Positions 44,851 to 52,807 of a DNA stretch of 64,000 bases are shown here, piece after piece. How positions within the stretch are numbered: the first letter of the stretch is position 1; the number at the start of each line of letters is the position of its first letter. The notes under the pieces were generated by a model. The model did no database searches. It had not been told where the DNA came from and saw only the letters and a program-made list of their open reading frames with translations. Where the stretch lies: NCBI RefSeq assembly GCF_000305935.1, contig NC_018870.1:1730001-1794000 (forward strand), given 5' to 3'. The position numbers and the translations under genes were made by a program. The stretch comes from Thermacetogenium phaeum DSM 12270. GTDB lineage: Bacteria > Bacillota > DSM-12270 > Thermacetogeniales > Thermacetogeniaceae.

Positions 44851-45582
44851 ATGAAAAAATTCCTTAGAAAAAAGATCAGTCTATGGATGGTTTCCCTCTT
44901 CACGGTGAGCATCCTCGCCACCTTTACCGTGGGTCTGCCGTTGGCGGGTGCCGCCGATACCGACCTGGAAATGCCGGCTAGTGCCAGCACAGAAGTTAAG
45001 GGACCACAGTTGATCAGCAGAGATCAATACGATGCCGTTTACACCGCTCCTGGCGTAATGGTCGACAAGGAATCTTATGAAGCTGAATATGGAAAACTCA
45101 ACCCATTTACAAAATCTAAGACCGCAGGTGATGTGAGTGTCCTTTATACCGCGACACTTTCTGGTTACAACAGTAAAACAATCACCCCGCCTGGGGGATC
45201 ATCTTCCTCTATCGATTCCGAATTCGATGATAACCTTACCTACAACTTGTGTTGCCACGGCTCTGTTGATGGTGACTCTCACACCCACTGGTGGGGCACT
45301 ACCCCATACAACGCTGATCGGGTTAAGCTGAGCGATAAATTGACCTTCAAAGGCGTAAGCGTTTCTATCGGCGCTGGTTCCGGGTGGTCCATCAGTGGCG
45401 GCTCTACATCAAAGACGGCCACTTGGACAGGAACCGTTTATAATAATTGGAGAATCGACCACTATTACTATGGAATTACCTTCGATGGCTATGATCTTTG
45501 GGCTTCCCACGATGCGACGGGAGACTACAAGTTCGGCACATCGTTCTATACCATCAACGCCTACGACAGCACTTGGCTATAA
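44851..45582 (+). CDS. Secreted cargo protein, unknown family
   Basis: A 243-residue exported protein: signal peptide residues 1-34 ending AGA, an acidic pro-like stretch (to about residue 90), then a Gly/Ser/Thr/Tyr/Trp-rich domain with two adjacent Cys (NLCCHGSVDG), SHTHWWGT and GWSISGGSTSKTATWTGTVY. I recognise no family. The composition suggests a stable beta-rich extracellular domain. It is preceded by a truncated agrD cassette and followed by a hairpin, suggesting high expression relative to the next genes. Confidence 0.7.
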   Translation: MKKFLRKKISLWMVSLFTVSILATFTVGLPLAGAADTDLEMPASASTEVKGPQLISRDQYDAVYTAPGVMVDKESYEAEYGKLNPFTKSKTAGDVSVLYTATLSGYNSKTITPPGGSSSSIDSEFDDNLTYNLCCHGSVDGDSHTHWWGTTPYNADRVKLSDKLTFKGVSVSIGAGSGWSISGGSTSKTATWTGTVYNNWRIDHYYYGITFDGYDLWASHDATGDYKFGTSFYTINAYDSTWL

Positions 45583-45600
45583 GCTGATGGTTACTCGTGA

Positions 45601-45629
45601 CCTGATCCCGACCTCTGGTCGGGATCAGG
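45601..45629 (+). terminator. Terminator or attenuator after the 44851 gene
   Basis: A perfect 13-bp stem (CCTGATCCCGACC / GGTCGGGATCAGG) with a 3-nt loop, followed by TCTTTAAG. It lies between the secreted protein gene and two probably co-expressed genes, and may allow partial readthrough. Confidence 0.7.
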
Positions 45630-45681
45630 TCTTTAAGTGTGTATTCGTTAAGGATAATTTAAGATTAGGAGGAATACAGTC

Positions 45682-45984
45682 ATGAATGAACGATGGTTAC
45701 TTTTCTTAGGTGTCCTTGCCCTCTTCTTGATCGCTATCGTTTTGGCATTCCGGCCCATCCCTCAATCTGATACCTCAGCCGCAGTAGAAATTCCTGCTCC
45801 TCCTGTTATCACACCTCTAGGGAATGACCGTTTCATGGTCACCGTTGTTGACCCTTCCGACTCGCAGGGGCGCTACATTGTTATCTCTCTGGCTTCCGGG
45901 AAACCCCAAGTGGTCGCGGAGGGCGATTGGAAGCCTCTTCTATTTGCCGCGCCCCAGGAAGCCAAAAATAAACATATTAAGTAA
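45682..45984 (+). CDS. Small membrane-anchored protein
   Basis: A 100-residue protein with one N-terminal membrane segment (LLFLGVLALFLIAIVLAF) and a short extracytoplasmic domain. A clear ribosome site (AGGAGGAA) precedes the ATG. The next gene starts 5 bp after its stop. No family recognised. Confidence 0.65.
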   Translation: MNERWLLFLGVLALFLIAIVLAFRPIPQSDTSAAVEIPAPPVITPLGNDRFMVTVVDPSDSQGRYIVISLASGKPQVVAEGDWKPLLFAAPQEAKNKHIK

Positions 45985-45989
45985 ACGCC

Positions 45990-47795
45990 ATGTTCAGAAA
46001 ACGATTGGTATACGTATTGCTTTTACTGGTGGTACTTCTTTCCGGTTGTGCGCTATGGCAATCCGACAAAGCAACCGTTACTGGTCCTTTGATAAAAGTG
46101 ATCTCCGCTGATCTGCCGCTGGAGTGGCGCCGGGCTACAGGTAGGTTGGTAGACTCGGCCTGGGTTTGCGGGTCAGGGGAAGCAGGTTACGCAGAACCGC
46201 CCGTGGTTCCAATCGGTCAAGTGACCAAAGAGAAGCTTTACGCCTCAGCTTGGACGGCCGCGTTGTTGCACCAGGCAAACGAAACAGTCAGTCCTGACGT
46301 TCTAGCCCTTCTCGACCCATGGCTCGATCAACTGGTGCAGCAGGAGTTTACCGTATCCGATGGTTATCCAAAGCTCCATAATTTATATTTATACTACCTG
46401 CTTCGGACGAGCCTGGGAAAGACTGTAGATAAGGCGGTTTGCTTGAGAGAGTTGCTAAAACTCCGACATACCAACGGACTCTACAGTTGGGATGAGGGAA
46501 CAGCCCCGGAACTTGATGCCACTCAGGTGGCAGCCAATCTGCTTGTTTTCTTAAACGCGCCAGAAGAGGCACTTTCCCCCACCCGCCGGGCGCTGCAGAC
46601 TCTTCTGAACTCCGAGTGGACGGCTGCACCGGATTCGAAGACAGCTCTTATGAAGCAAGGTGGACCATTGATACTGGCTGCCTATCGACTGCACGTACCT
46701 TTTGATCGTTCTCAAGCACGCGCTTTTGTTGCCGAATGGACAACCAAAACTCTGGAGCAGATCGGAAATGATCCTTTCTCAATCGAAGTTCTTCTCCAGT
46801 TAGCCGAACTTCATCAGGCAGTCGGCTCGCGGTTGACTCTCCCCTTGATGTTAATACAAGAAATCACATCAAAGCGTGGTATTGACGGAGGGTTTTCTAT
46901 TCAGCCTGATCAAGGGTTAGAACCTCAATACACCTTTAAGGTTCAGAAACTCCTCTTGCTGGTCGCCGGAATCCCCCCTGAACCAACCGCTGCCCGCAAA
47001 GCGGCTCAACGGTTTCGCGGCGATAGTTGGTATACAACTGGGCCGTCCCGGCCAGATATCTTAGATACCTATTATGGTCTGGCAGTCAGCCGCCTTCTCA
47101 ACATAAAGGTGCCCAAAGAATCCTTGGTGGCAAAATTTCTGCAGGTGCGGTTAGAGCAGCTGACTGCTTCTCCACCTGACCCAAAATCGGTGCGTAAGTC
47201 TGCTGCAGAAATATACTATATCCTCGCTTCGCGGGAACTTCTGGACCAACCGTTTATGGTATCCGGTCGAGTGAGTTCCTGGATCAAAGAGGCCTTGTAC
47301 TGTGCTGTCGATGAGGGTTCCGTGGCTGACTTTCGCGACCTTGGGCATCTAACGGGTGCTGCCGCATTGTTGCAGATCAAAATAAAAAAGTCATTGCAGA
47401 CGAAAATCACCTCCCTCATGCTCCGACCGGAGCACCTGAACGGCGATGAACTAAACAATGCTTTCTGGATTGCCCAGATAACCAGGGCGCTGGGCCTACC
47501 TCCCGATAAGTTGCGTCAGGCTCCTTCCGTAGCTACTACGTTAAGTGTGAAGGATGAAGGGGGAGGATTTCGCCATGCATCGAGCGCTCCTTTTCCTGAC
47601 CTCTATTCCACTTACAAGACCTTAGAGGTTTTTAGGACCTTCGCTCCCAATCGGGCCAAGGGGGTGTTGCCCCGGGTAAAGGACTACGTTCGCTCCTGTC
47701 TCGATCCGAAAGGTGGAATTGTAGCGGCTCCCGGCCTTTCTCCAACGTTACGCAGCACATTCGAAGGTCTAACCCTGCTATCTCTTGAGCTATAA
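45990..47795 (+). CDS. Lipoprotein with alpha/alpha-toroid (prenyltransferase-type) repeats
   Basis: A 601-residue protein. The N-terminus is a lipoprotein signal with lipobox LSGC (Cys at residue 20). The body is helical with repeated glycine-rich turns (GLYSWDEGT, GIDGGFSIQPD, GGGFRHASS, GGIVAAPG) and tyrosine helices (LHNLYLYYLL, DTYYGLAV, YSTYKTLE). Such repeats are typical of squalene-cyclase/prenyltransferase-like toroids. No catalytic motif is obvious, so binding is more likely than catalysis. It is coupled to the small membrane protein upstream. Confidence 0.7.
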   Translation: MFRKRLVYVLLLLVVLLSGCALWQSDKATVTGPLIKVISADLPLEWRRATGRLVDSAWVCGSGEAGYAEPPVVPIGQVTKEKLYASAWTAALLHQANETVSPDVLALLDPWLDQLVQQEFTVSDGYPKLHNLYLYYLLRTSLGKTVDKAVCLRELLKLRHTNGLYSWDEGTAPELDATQVAANLLVFLNAPEEALSPTRRALQTLLNSEWTAAPDSKTALMKQGGPLILAAYRLHVPFDRSQARAFVAEWTTKTLEQIGNDPFSIEVLLQLAELHQAVGSRLTLPLMLIQEITSKRGIDGGFSIQPDQGLEPQYTFKVQKLLLLVAGIPPEPTAARKAAQRFRGDSWYTTGPSRPDILDTYYGLAVSRLLNIKVPKESLVAKFLQVRLEQLTASPPDPKSVRKSAAEIYYILASRELLDQPFMVSGRVSSWIKEALYCAVDEGSVADFRDLGHLTGAAALLQIKIKKSLQTKITSLMLRPEHLNGDELNNAFWIAQITRALGLPPDKLRQAPSVATTLSVKDEGGGFRHASSAPFPDLYSTYKTLEVFRTFAPNRAKGVLPRVKDYVRSCLDPKGGIVAAPGLSPTLRSTFEGLTLLSLEL

Positions 47796-48043
47796 ACCAT
47801 CGCTTGTTTTAGTCATCAACCTAGGAAAGTGCCGCCGCGGGTGGTGTTATCGTAATTCCAAATTCCCATGTAATGATGATTGTAAAGAATGATACTATTG
47901 AAAGGCTTTTCAGTGCTCACACGATTGACCGGTTGAAATACTCTTATGCAAAAATACGTCCTGCGAATATTATATTCGATATTCCGCGTGTCAGAATATT
48001 CCATTTCCTATTATTTTATCGTAGACAATTAAAAACTCATTTA

Positions 48044-48872
48044 TCACGCCCCTGGATACCAGGGCAGTGGCTTAAGGTAGACATCCACAGGCTCATATCC
48101 GGCCCACCTCACCATGTTTAAAGCCTGCTCATTTTGATTACGGGGGAAATAGCGTTTCCCGTTGACGATAACCACCACGATAAGGCTTAAGATCTCCATA
48201 ATAGTCTTGATTGAAGGCCGGTCGGTCTTCTTCTTGCCCGGCAGCAGCACATATTGCTTGTTCTTTTTCAAACTCTTGCGTACCCGGTACTCCAGGTAGG
48301 AAGCAATTAGAAGCACCAGGATAAAAACATAACCGAGCGCCTGGACGCGGTTGGGTTTTTCCAGGTAGACAGGGCCGAGGTAGACCGGGCTCTTCAAGAA
48401 CCGGAACCTGGTCTCTATCGAATTCTGGTTTTTGTACTCCTGGAGAATCCTGCGGTCATCCCAATTTTGCTTGTCCTTGACATTGGTAATCAGGACAAAG
48501 GTTGACTCTTTTTGGCGTAGATGCTCATAACACTCCTGTTTCATCTCTCCAATTTGCCATTGACACCGGTAAGTAACAAAGACTTCCGGTTGTTCCCCCT
48601 TCCGGGGGCGGCCCTTGCCGGAATAGGAACGCTTTTCTTCAAGTTTTATTTCGCCCTGAGTTGCAAATCCCATTGCTTCGGCCTTTTCCTGCAGACTTTT
48701 GAGGGCTGCTTCAGCATCGGGTATACAGGCAAACCTTTGCCGGGCCAGTTCTTTCGCAAACTTTTTCAGTTCTTCTTTTTGCTTGGCAATGCGCTGCTTC
48801 AGTGTTTTTTCCTTTTTCGCCTCCAGTACCGAGGAGTGCACCACCACAAAATCATATTTCCTGCCGTCAAGT
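48044..48872 (-). pseudogene. IS1634-family transposase, 5'-truncated
   Basis: The minus-strand reading from about 48872 gives the C-terminal ~275 residues of an IS1634-type transposase (KYDFVVVHSSVLEAKKEKTL, NSIETRFRFLKSPVYLGPVY, RVQALGYVFILVLLIASYLE). The N-terminal half is missing. The open frame continues to 48958 only because it runs through the antisense strand of agrD copy 2. The fragment abuts the agrD start and has replaced its leader. Confidence 0.8.
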
Positions 48873-48875
48873 AGC

Positions 48876-49004
48876 ATGTTCAAACCGCTTAAGACAAATC
48901 TTCTGCGATTTGCTTCGGCGCTGCTCCTGCTCGTAGCAGCGACGGGAGCAAGCACCACTTGCTGGTTCCACTGGTATCAGCCGAAAGTGCCGGAAAAAGG
49001 ATGA
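48876..49004 (+). CDS. agrD: AgrD-type precursor, copy 2 (ORF intact, leader lost)
   Basis: A 42-residue peptide, MFKPLKTNLLRFASALLLL continuing to STTCWFHWYQPKVPEKG. It differs from copy 1 at only a few N-terminal positions and has an identical ring and tail. It lacks the usual GGAGGTGAG ribosome site, because sequence of an IS1634 fragment reaches the base before the ATG. It may be silent or driven from outside. Confidence 0.8.
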   Translation: MFKPLKTNLLRFASALLLLVAATGASTTCWFHWYQPKVPEKG

Positions 49005-49041
49005 TCGATAATTTTCTTCAGGGTCATAAAAAGAGCGATCT

Positions 49042-49240
49042 CCGGTGAACCAGTAGGCCATCAACCAACTTTTCATTGGAGGTGAGTGCTCTTCCTTTGC
49101 AGGCAAGGGTGCAGATAGCTTTATTTTAGCCTAACGCTCGACTTAGTAAAGGAAGGCCACCTGGAGTTTTGGTCAGAGGAGGTGGTGGATAATAGAGTAA
49201 AGCCTTACGGAAAAGAGGCCGCAGCAAGAAGGTAGACTTT
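49042..49240 (+). repeat. agrD cassette 3' spacer, copy 2
   Basis: 49042-49134 matches 34969-35060. 49145-49210 matches 41263-41328. 49180-49240 matches 40181-40242. It is thus the reference for the spacer between agrD and a cargo gene. Confidence 0.6.
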
Positions 49241-49272
49241 GGCAACGAATTTCAGTGAGATAAGCTAGTTCG

Positions 49273-50157
49273 ATGCATAAACCCTTTAGGTTGCTAAATA
49301 AATATAGGCGCTTGCAAAACTTAGAGGGAGGTAGAAGCCATAAAAAAAGTATTTCAATTCTTGTGGTTGTTTGTTTACTTTTATCATTAGCTGTCCCGGT
49401 TGCCTATTCTCACAATGTTTCGTCTAGTAGAGATAATCTAAGCCCCTGGGATATTCTACTGCAAAATAATGCTGATAACGTCTTGCCGTTAGACGAAGGC
49501 ATTAAAGAATTTAATAAAAATAAAGCAATTGCTGACCAACAAAAAGCCGAAGCAGAAGATAAGGCTTTACAAGAAATACTCCAAAGGGCAAAAGCTTTCC
49601 CGATTTCTTCTGATGCTCCCGGTACAGTTTCTCCGGCCGCTACCCAGATAAAGTATTGGACGTGGTTTCCTTATAGGAGCCAATCAAAAGGGGGCTCGGG
49701 AGTTGGTTGGAGTAATGCCTATTGGCCCTCAATAGGAACTATCTATAATGGCTCAAGAGCAGAAATATATGGTTCATTTTGGGCAAAGGCATGGGGATAT
49801 GACTATTATATTCCATCTACAACTGGAAACTATTCCATTATAACTGATTTCAACGTTACAGGAAGCATTTGGAGCGGGAGTTCGTTGGCGGTAAGAGTCA
49901 AAGTTGCCGATACTACTAATGGTCAAACCATAACAAGAACCATTTTCAATCCCACTTCCGGATATTTTGATAACCAGCGTGTAACTTCCACAGAACAGTT
50001 TTATCTATATGCGGGGCATAGGTATTCATTTATGTTTGAAACCGAAACTAATGCAGGTGCTGTTGTCTCCGCTACCATGGCTGATTTTTACTCTAAAGAA
50101 TTCGATGGCACCCAGAGAAAAATTGTCTTTAATTCAATGGGCTTATATCGCAACTAA
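49273..50157 (+). CDS. Secreted cargo protein, unknown family
   Basis: A 294-residue ORF. A signal-type segment (KKSISILVVVCLLLSLAVPV) lies at about residues 24-45. A strong ribosome site (GGGAGGTAG) lies right before it but no in-frame start codon follows, so translation must begin at ATG 49273, which has a weak site, or the native start is lost. A charged helical pro-region (NKNKAIADQQKAEAEDKALQ) is followed by a Tyr/Ser/Gly-rich beta domain without Cys. No family recognised. Confidence 0.65.
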   Translation: MHKPFRLLNKYRRLQNLEGGRSHKKSISILVVVCLLLSLAVPVAYSHNVSSSRDNLSPWDILLQNNADNVLPLDEGIKEFNKNKAIADQQKAEAEDKALQEILQRAKAFPISSDAPGTVSPAATQIKYWTWFPYRSQSKGGSGVGWSNAYWPSIGTIYNGSRAEIYGSFWAKAWGYDYYIPSTTGNYSIITDFNVTGSIWSGSSLAVRVKVADTTNGQTITRTIFNPTSGYFDNQRVTSTEQFYLYAGHRYSFMFETETNAGAVVSATMADFYSKEFDGTQRKIVFNSMGLYRN

Positions 50158-50166
50158 GGTGAGAAG

Positions 50167-50432
50167 ATGGATTATCAGATTCTTTTAAGCCTATTGTTAT
50201 TAGCTGGTTTGTCTACTATTTCCGTCAAGCTTTTACTTCACAAAAAAATAAAGCCAGAATCGTTGACCTGTTGGTGGTAGGCATCATCCTCTTTATGAGT
50301 CCAAAAATCCATGTTTATATTAAAACCGACCCCCTAATGATTGCCGGAATATTGGTATTTGCTTACGCATGGGGAATCTTAATTATTGAAAAATTCTGGG
50401 AAGGCTATAAAGAAAATGAGAAAAATCGGTAA
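50167..50432 (+). CDS. Small membrane protein with possible -1 frameshift
   Basis: Frame 1 starts at ATG 50167 (MDYQILLSLLLLAGLS) and stops at 50278-50280. A run of seven A at 50242-50248 (A-AAA-AAA in frame) permits a -1 slip, after which the reading continues KARIVDLLVVGIILFMSPKI and on to a stop at 50430-50432. The joined product would be about 86 residues with three hydrophobic segments. Programmed frameshifting or a simple indel mutation are both possible. Confidence 0.5.
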
Positions 50433-50538
50433 GGAGGGGGTTGCTGGCCCCTCCTCTTCTATCCCCGTATGTAACGTTCAGTACACGGTGATTTACTCTG
50501 CCCGACAAATTGGTGTCTAATTTCTAGGGTATATTCAA

Positions 50539-50622
50539 CTGCTCCTGCTCGTAGCGGCAACTGGAGTAAGCACTACTTGCTGGTTCCACTGGTATCAGCC
50601 GAAACTGCCGGAAAAGGGATAA
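50539..50622 (+). pseudogene. AgrD-type precursor, copy 4 (5'-truncated)
   Basis: The reading LLLLVAATGVSTTCWFHWYQ continues to PKLPEKG and a stop, an AgrD C-terminal half with two substitutions relative to copy 1 (Ala to Val, Val to Leu). The N-terminal part, start codon and leader are missing; a stop codon lies a few codons upstream. Confidence 0.75.
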
Positions 50623-50694
50623 CGGATATTCTTGAAGGATAAAGGAAGCTTGGCAGGCAAGCTAAAACGAAAAAAGAAAAGGTGGGGGATTAAA

Positions 50695-51201
50695 ATGGAA
50701 AAAAGTTTAAAAGTAGTTTTCTTATGTTTTTCGACCGTGTTCATATTTTTAGCAGCTTCTTTTTGCGTAAATATAAGCGCGCAGGCAGCCGAGGAAATAA
50801 GTGGCTACAATCGTTTTAGTCATAATGCTTATTCTTTTGATTGGGGATGGAAGACATTTAACTATCATGTTAGTTACTATGCTTTAGCAATTACCGGAGG
50901 TAATAATGCCTATAAAGCGGTAGCTAATCAAGACGTACATGCCTACAAAATTCCGGCAGATGGGATTTGGCCTCCTTCAGTAGGAAATGGCATGGTTAAT
51001 CTTTACTATGTTTATCTCCTTGATACAAACAATACTGTAAAGGCCAGTCAGAGTGGACAAATCTGGAGCAACGGCTTGCACTGGCCTAGAATGCTTCCTC
51101 CGGGAACCCTTTCGCTTTTGGAAAAACATTGTTACGATTTATTAAAAGGGATTCCAGCTGGTACCACAAGGATCTGCTCAAAAGAGCTGTCCAGAGCCTG
51201 A
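50695..51201 (+). CDS. Secreted cargo protein, unknown family
   Basis: A 168-residue protein from ATG 50695 (GGTGGGGG site); the longer frame from 50632 has no good start signal. The signal peptide is about residues 1-33 (VVFLCFSTVFIFLAASFCVN, ending AQA). The mature part is Tyr/Asn/Trp-rich (GYNRFSHNAYSFDWGWKTFN). The last ~25 residues overlap the next ORF and may be a fusion tail created by recombination. No family recognised. Confidence 0.62.
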   Translation: MEKSLKVVFLCFSTVFIFLAASFCVNISAQAAEEISGYNRFSHNAYSFDWGWKTFNYHVSYYALAITGGNNAYKAVANQDVHAYKIPADGIWPPSVGNGMVNLYYVYLLDTNNTVKASQSGQIWSNGLHWPRMLPPGTLSLLEKHCYDLLKGIPAGTTRICSKELSRA

Positions 51202-51764
51202 AGAATATAGAACAGCCAACTGACCAGGTCGCTGCTTGGATTGAGGCAGTGCCTCTTACAGTTGGCGAACTGGAGTTCAGAAAAGGCTTAGCTGCATCTT
51301 CCGGCCCTGTACTTGAAAAACGCGCCGTTAACGTTCTGTTTGAAGAAAAAGTTCTCCTGAACGAAGCCCTAAAGAGAAAAATGCTTCACACTCCAGAAGA
51401 AGTCGACGCATACCTGGCCTGGGAAAAGAAAGAATACCAGACAAACCCGGAGTACCGCGCGGGAGTGGATCTGATGATCAAGGAATGGAGGCTTTCCGAA
51501 ACCGAGTACTGGGAGGAATACGAGTGGTACAACGCCTTCCGGATCACCATGTGCGACAAACTGTACAAAGCTGTGATCAAAGAAGCAGAAGAGGCCGGGC
51601 AACTCCTGAAACCGGACAAAAGCGGAGTGATAACCCCTGAAATCCGGGAAGCAAGGGAATCCTACTGGAACCGCTACACCCTGGAACTCAAGAGAAAAGC
51701 AAACGTCTTGGTCGATCAGGATGTTGTGAAAGAACTGAAATTTGACTGGAATTTTCAGAGATGA
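51129..51764 (+). pseudogene. SurA/foldase-like protein, probably 5'-truncated
   Basis: A 211-residue ORF of helical, charged sequence. From about residue 35 it recalls the N-terminal domain of SurA-type chaperones (VPLTVGELEFRKGLA, VLFEEKVLLNEALKRKMLHT, ESYWNRYTLELKRKANVLV). No signal peptide or lipobox is present, and its first 70 bp overlap the preceding cargo gene in another frame. It was probably joined here after losing its exported N-terminus. Confidence 0.5.
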
Positions 51765-51833
51765 ATTGTCGCTCTAACGCCTTGGCGGCCTTCTTTAGAA
51801 CGCGAAAGGTTCTTTCCAAGTTAAGTCCGTTCC

Positions 51834-51920
51834 TACGACATCATCCTGGAGTCCGGAGACAGGGTTTTCTTGAGCAGGGAAAAGGAAAAGGAATTGCGGG
51901 AAAGATTCGCAATAAAATAG
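51834..51920 (+). pseudogene. LytTR response regulator remnant (C-terminal end)
   Basis: The reading YDIILESGDRVFLSREKEKE ends in LRERFAIK and a stop. It aligns with the C-terminus of the intact regulator (VIILHSGDRVLLSREREKDL). It lies directly upstream of cassette operator repeats, the same order as LytTR gene then agrD operator at 34597-34668. Relic of a second copy of the agr locus. Confidence 0.75.
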
Positions 51921-51953
51921 GGACACATCTCATTTCCCAGGCTTAGGCTTCCG

Positions 51954-52068
51954 GTTGAGGATTCCTAAACGGTAACCGTTACAGTAACCGTTGTTACAGT
52001 TGTTACAATGATTATTTTTATGTAGACAAAGCCCGTTCGTGCACCATATAACCCGTTTGTGCCGCCTC
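51954..52068 (+). repeat. agrD cassette copy 5: operator repeats and truncated leader
   Basis: It contains ACCGTT at 51975, ACCGTT at 51987 and ACAGTT at 51996. The first and third are 21 bp apart, the normal LytTR repeat spacing. The leader part (AAGCCCGTTCGTGCAC...AACCCGTTTGTGCCGCC) matches 40070-40107 and is cut off by the right end of an IS605-type fragment. Confidence 0.6.
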
Positions 52069-52741
52069 AATGAATTGAGGGGCATCCTCAAGCGCGGGAT
52101 GGCAGCTTTCGCCGCAGGTTAGCCAGCATTCTCCGGATGATCCGGATCATCACCTTGGCCTTAAGGGGTGTCACACTCCCCTTTCTCGCAGGGTCATGCC
52201 CCGAGAGCATCGAGCGCTCTAGCGGCTATGTTTATAGCTCCAACTCTGTCCGCATCAGACTGGTAGCCGCATTTCGTGCATTTGAACCAGCCCTGCTTCT
52301 TCCGATTGTAGCGGGAAACATTCCCGCACTTGGGGCATGTCTTAGAAGTCTCCTTGGGATCGACGTAGATTACGGGCACGCCTTGAAGCGCAGCTTTATA
52401 CTCGATGAACGAGGCCAGCTCCCGGAGGTTCCAGCCCGACATCATCCGGTTGAACTTCTTGGATCCTTTGGTCCGTTCCCGGATGCCCAGCAGGTTTTCC
52501 AATGCAATCGCCTTGCTTTCAGCTTTCGCGATCTCGACAATACGCCTGGAAATACAGTGGTTGATATACCGCACCCATCTTCGTTCACGACCTGCTTCTT
52601 TCTTGACACGGGACAGTCTCCCTACCCGCTGGAGCGCTTTCCGCCGTTCTGCCCAACGCTCTTTTCGCCACCTTATCTGGCGGCCATCAAAGAAGATGTT
52701 GTTGGACAGCACGGCCATCCCTTGATTGAAATCAGGGGCAT
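52069..52741 (-). mobile_element. IS605/IS200-type fragment with TnpB end
   Basis: The 3' end of a TnpB-type element: the end is a short palindrome (CCTCAA/TTGAGG near 52076-52091) joined to agrD leader sequence, and the tnpB gene is incomplete at its 5' side. No tnpA is present. Confidence 0.6.
52194..52718 (-). pseudogene. TnpB (IS605 OrfB-type) nuclease, N-terminally truncated
   Basis: A 174-residue C-terminal part of an RNA-guided TnpB-type nuclease. RuvC-II is seen as AIALENLLGIRE (Glu). The zinc ribbon is KTCPKCGNVSRYNRKKQGWFKCTKCGY, given here as two CxxC pairs. The last catalytic Asp is in YQSDADRVGAINIA. The first RuvC Asp and the whole wedge/REC part are missing, so it should be inactive. 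Confidence 0.85.
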
Positions 52742-52807
52742 TCTGGCAGGAAATTTGTAAAATTGGCTATAGGAAAAGGCTTCCAACCCCGGAAGCCTTG
52801 ATTTTTC

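Noticed and set aside
47796-48043. Possible gene between the toroid lipoprotein and the IS1634 fragment (47873-48121)
   Set aside because: No ribosome site, and half of it overlaps the transposase fragment in antisense.
48044-48958. Full open frame read as one 304-residue transposase
   Set aside because: The first ~28 codons are the antisense strand of agrD copy 2 (a similar antisense ORF occurs over copy 1 at 34685-34885); only the part up to about 48872 is transposase.
34598-52100. CRISPR array, because of the recurring repeats
   Set aside because: Repeats are few, long, dispersed by kilobases and contain or flank genes; no regular spacers or cas genes.
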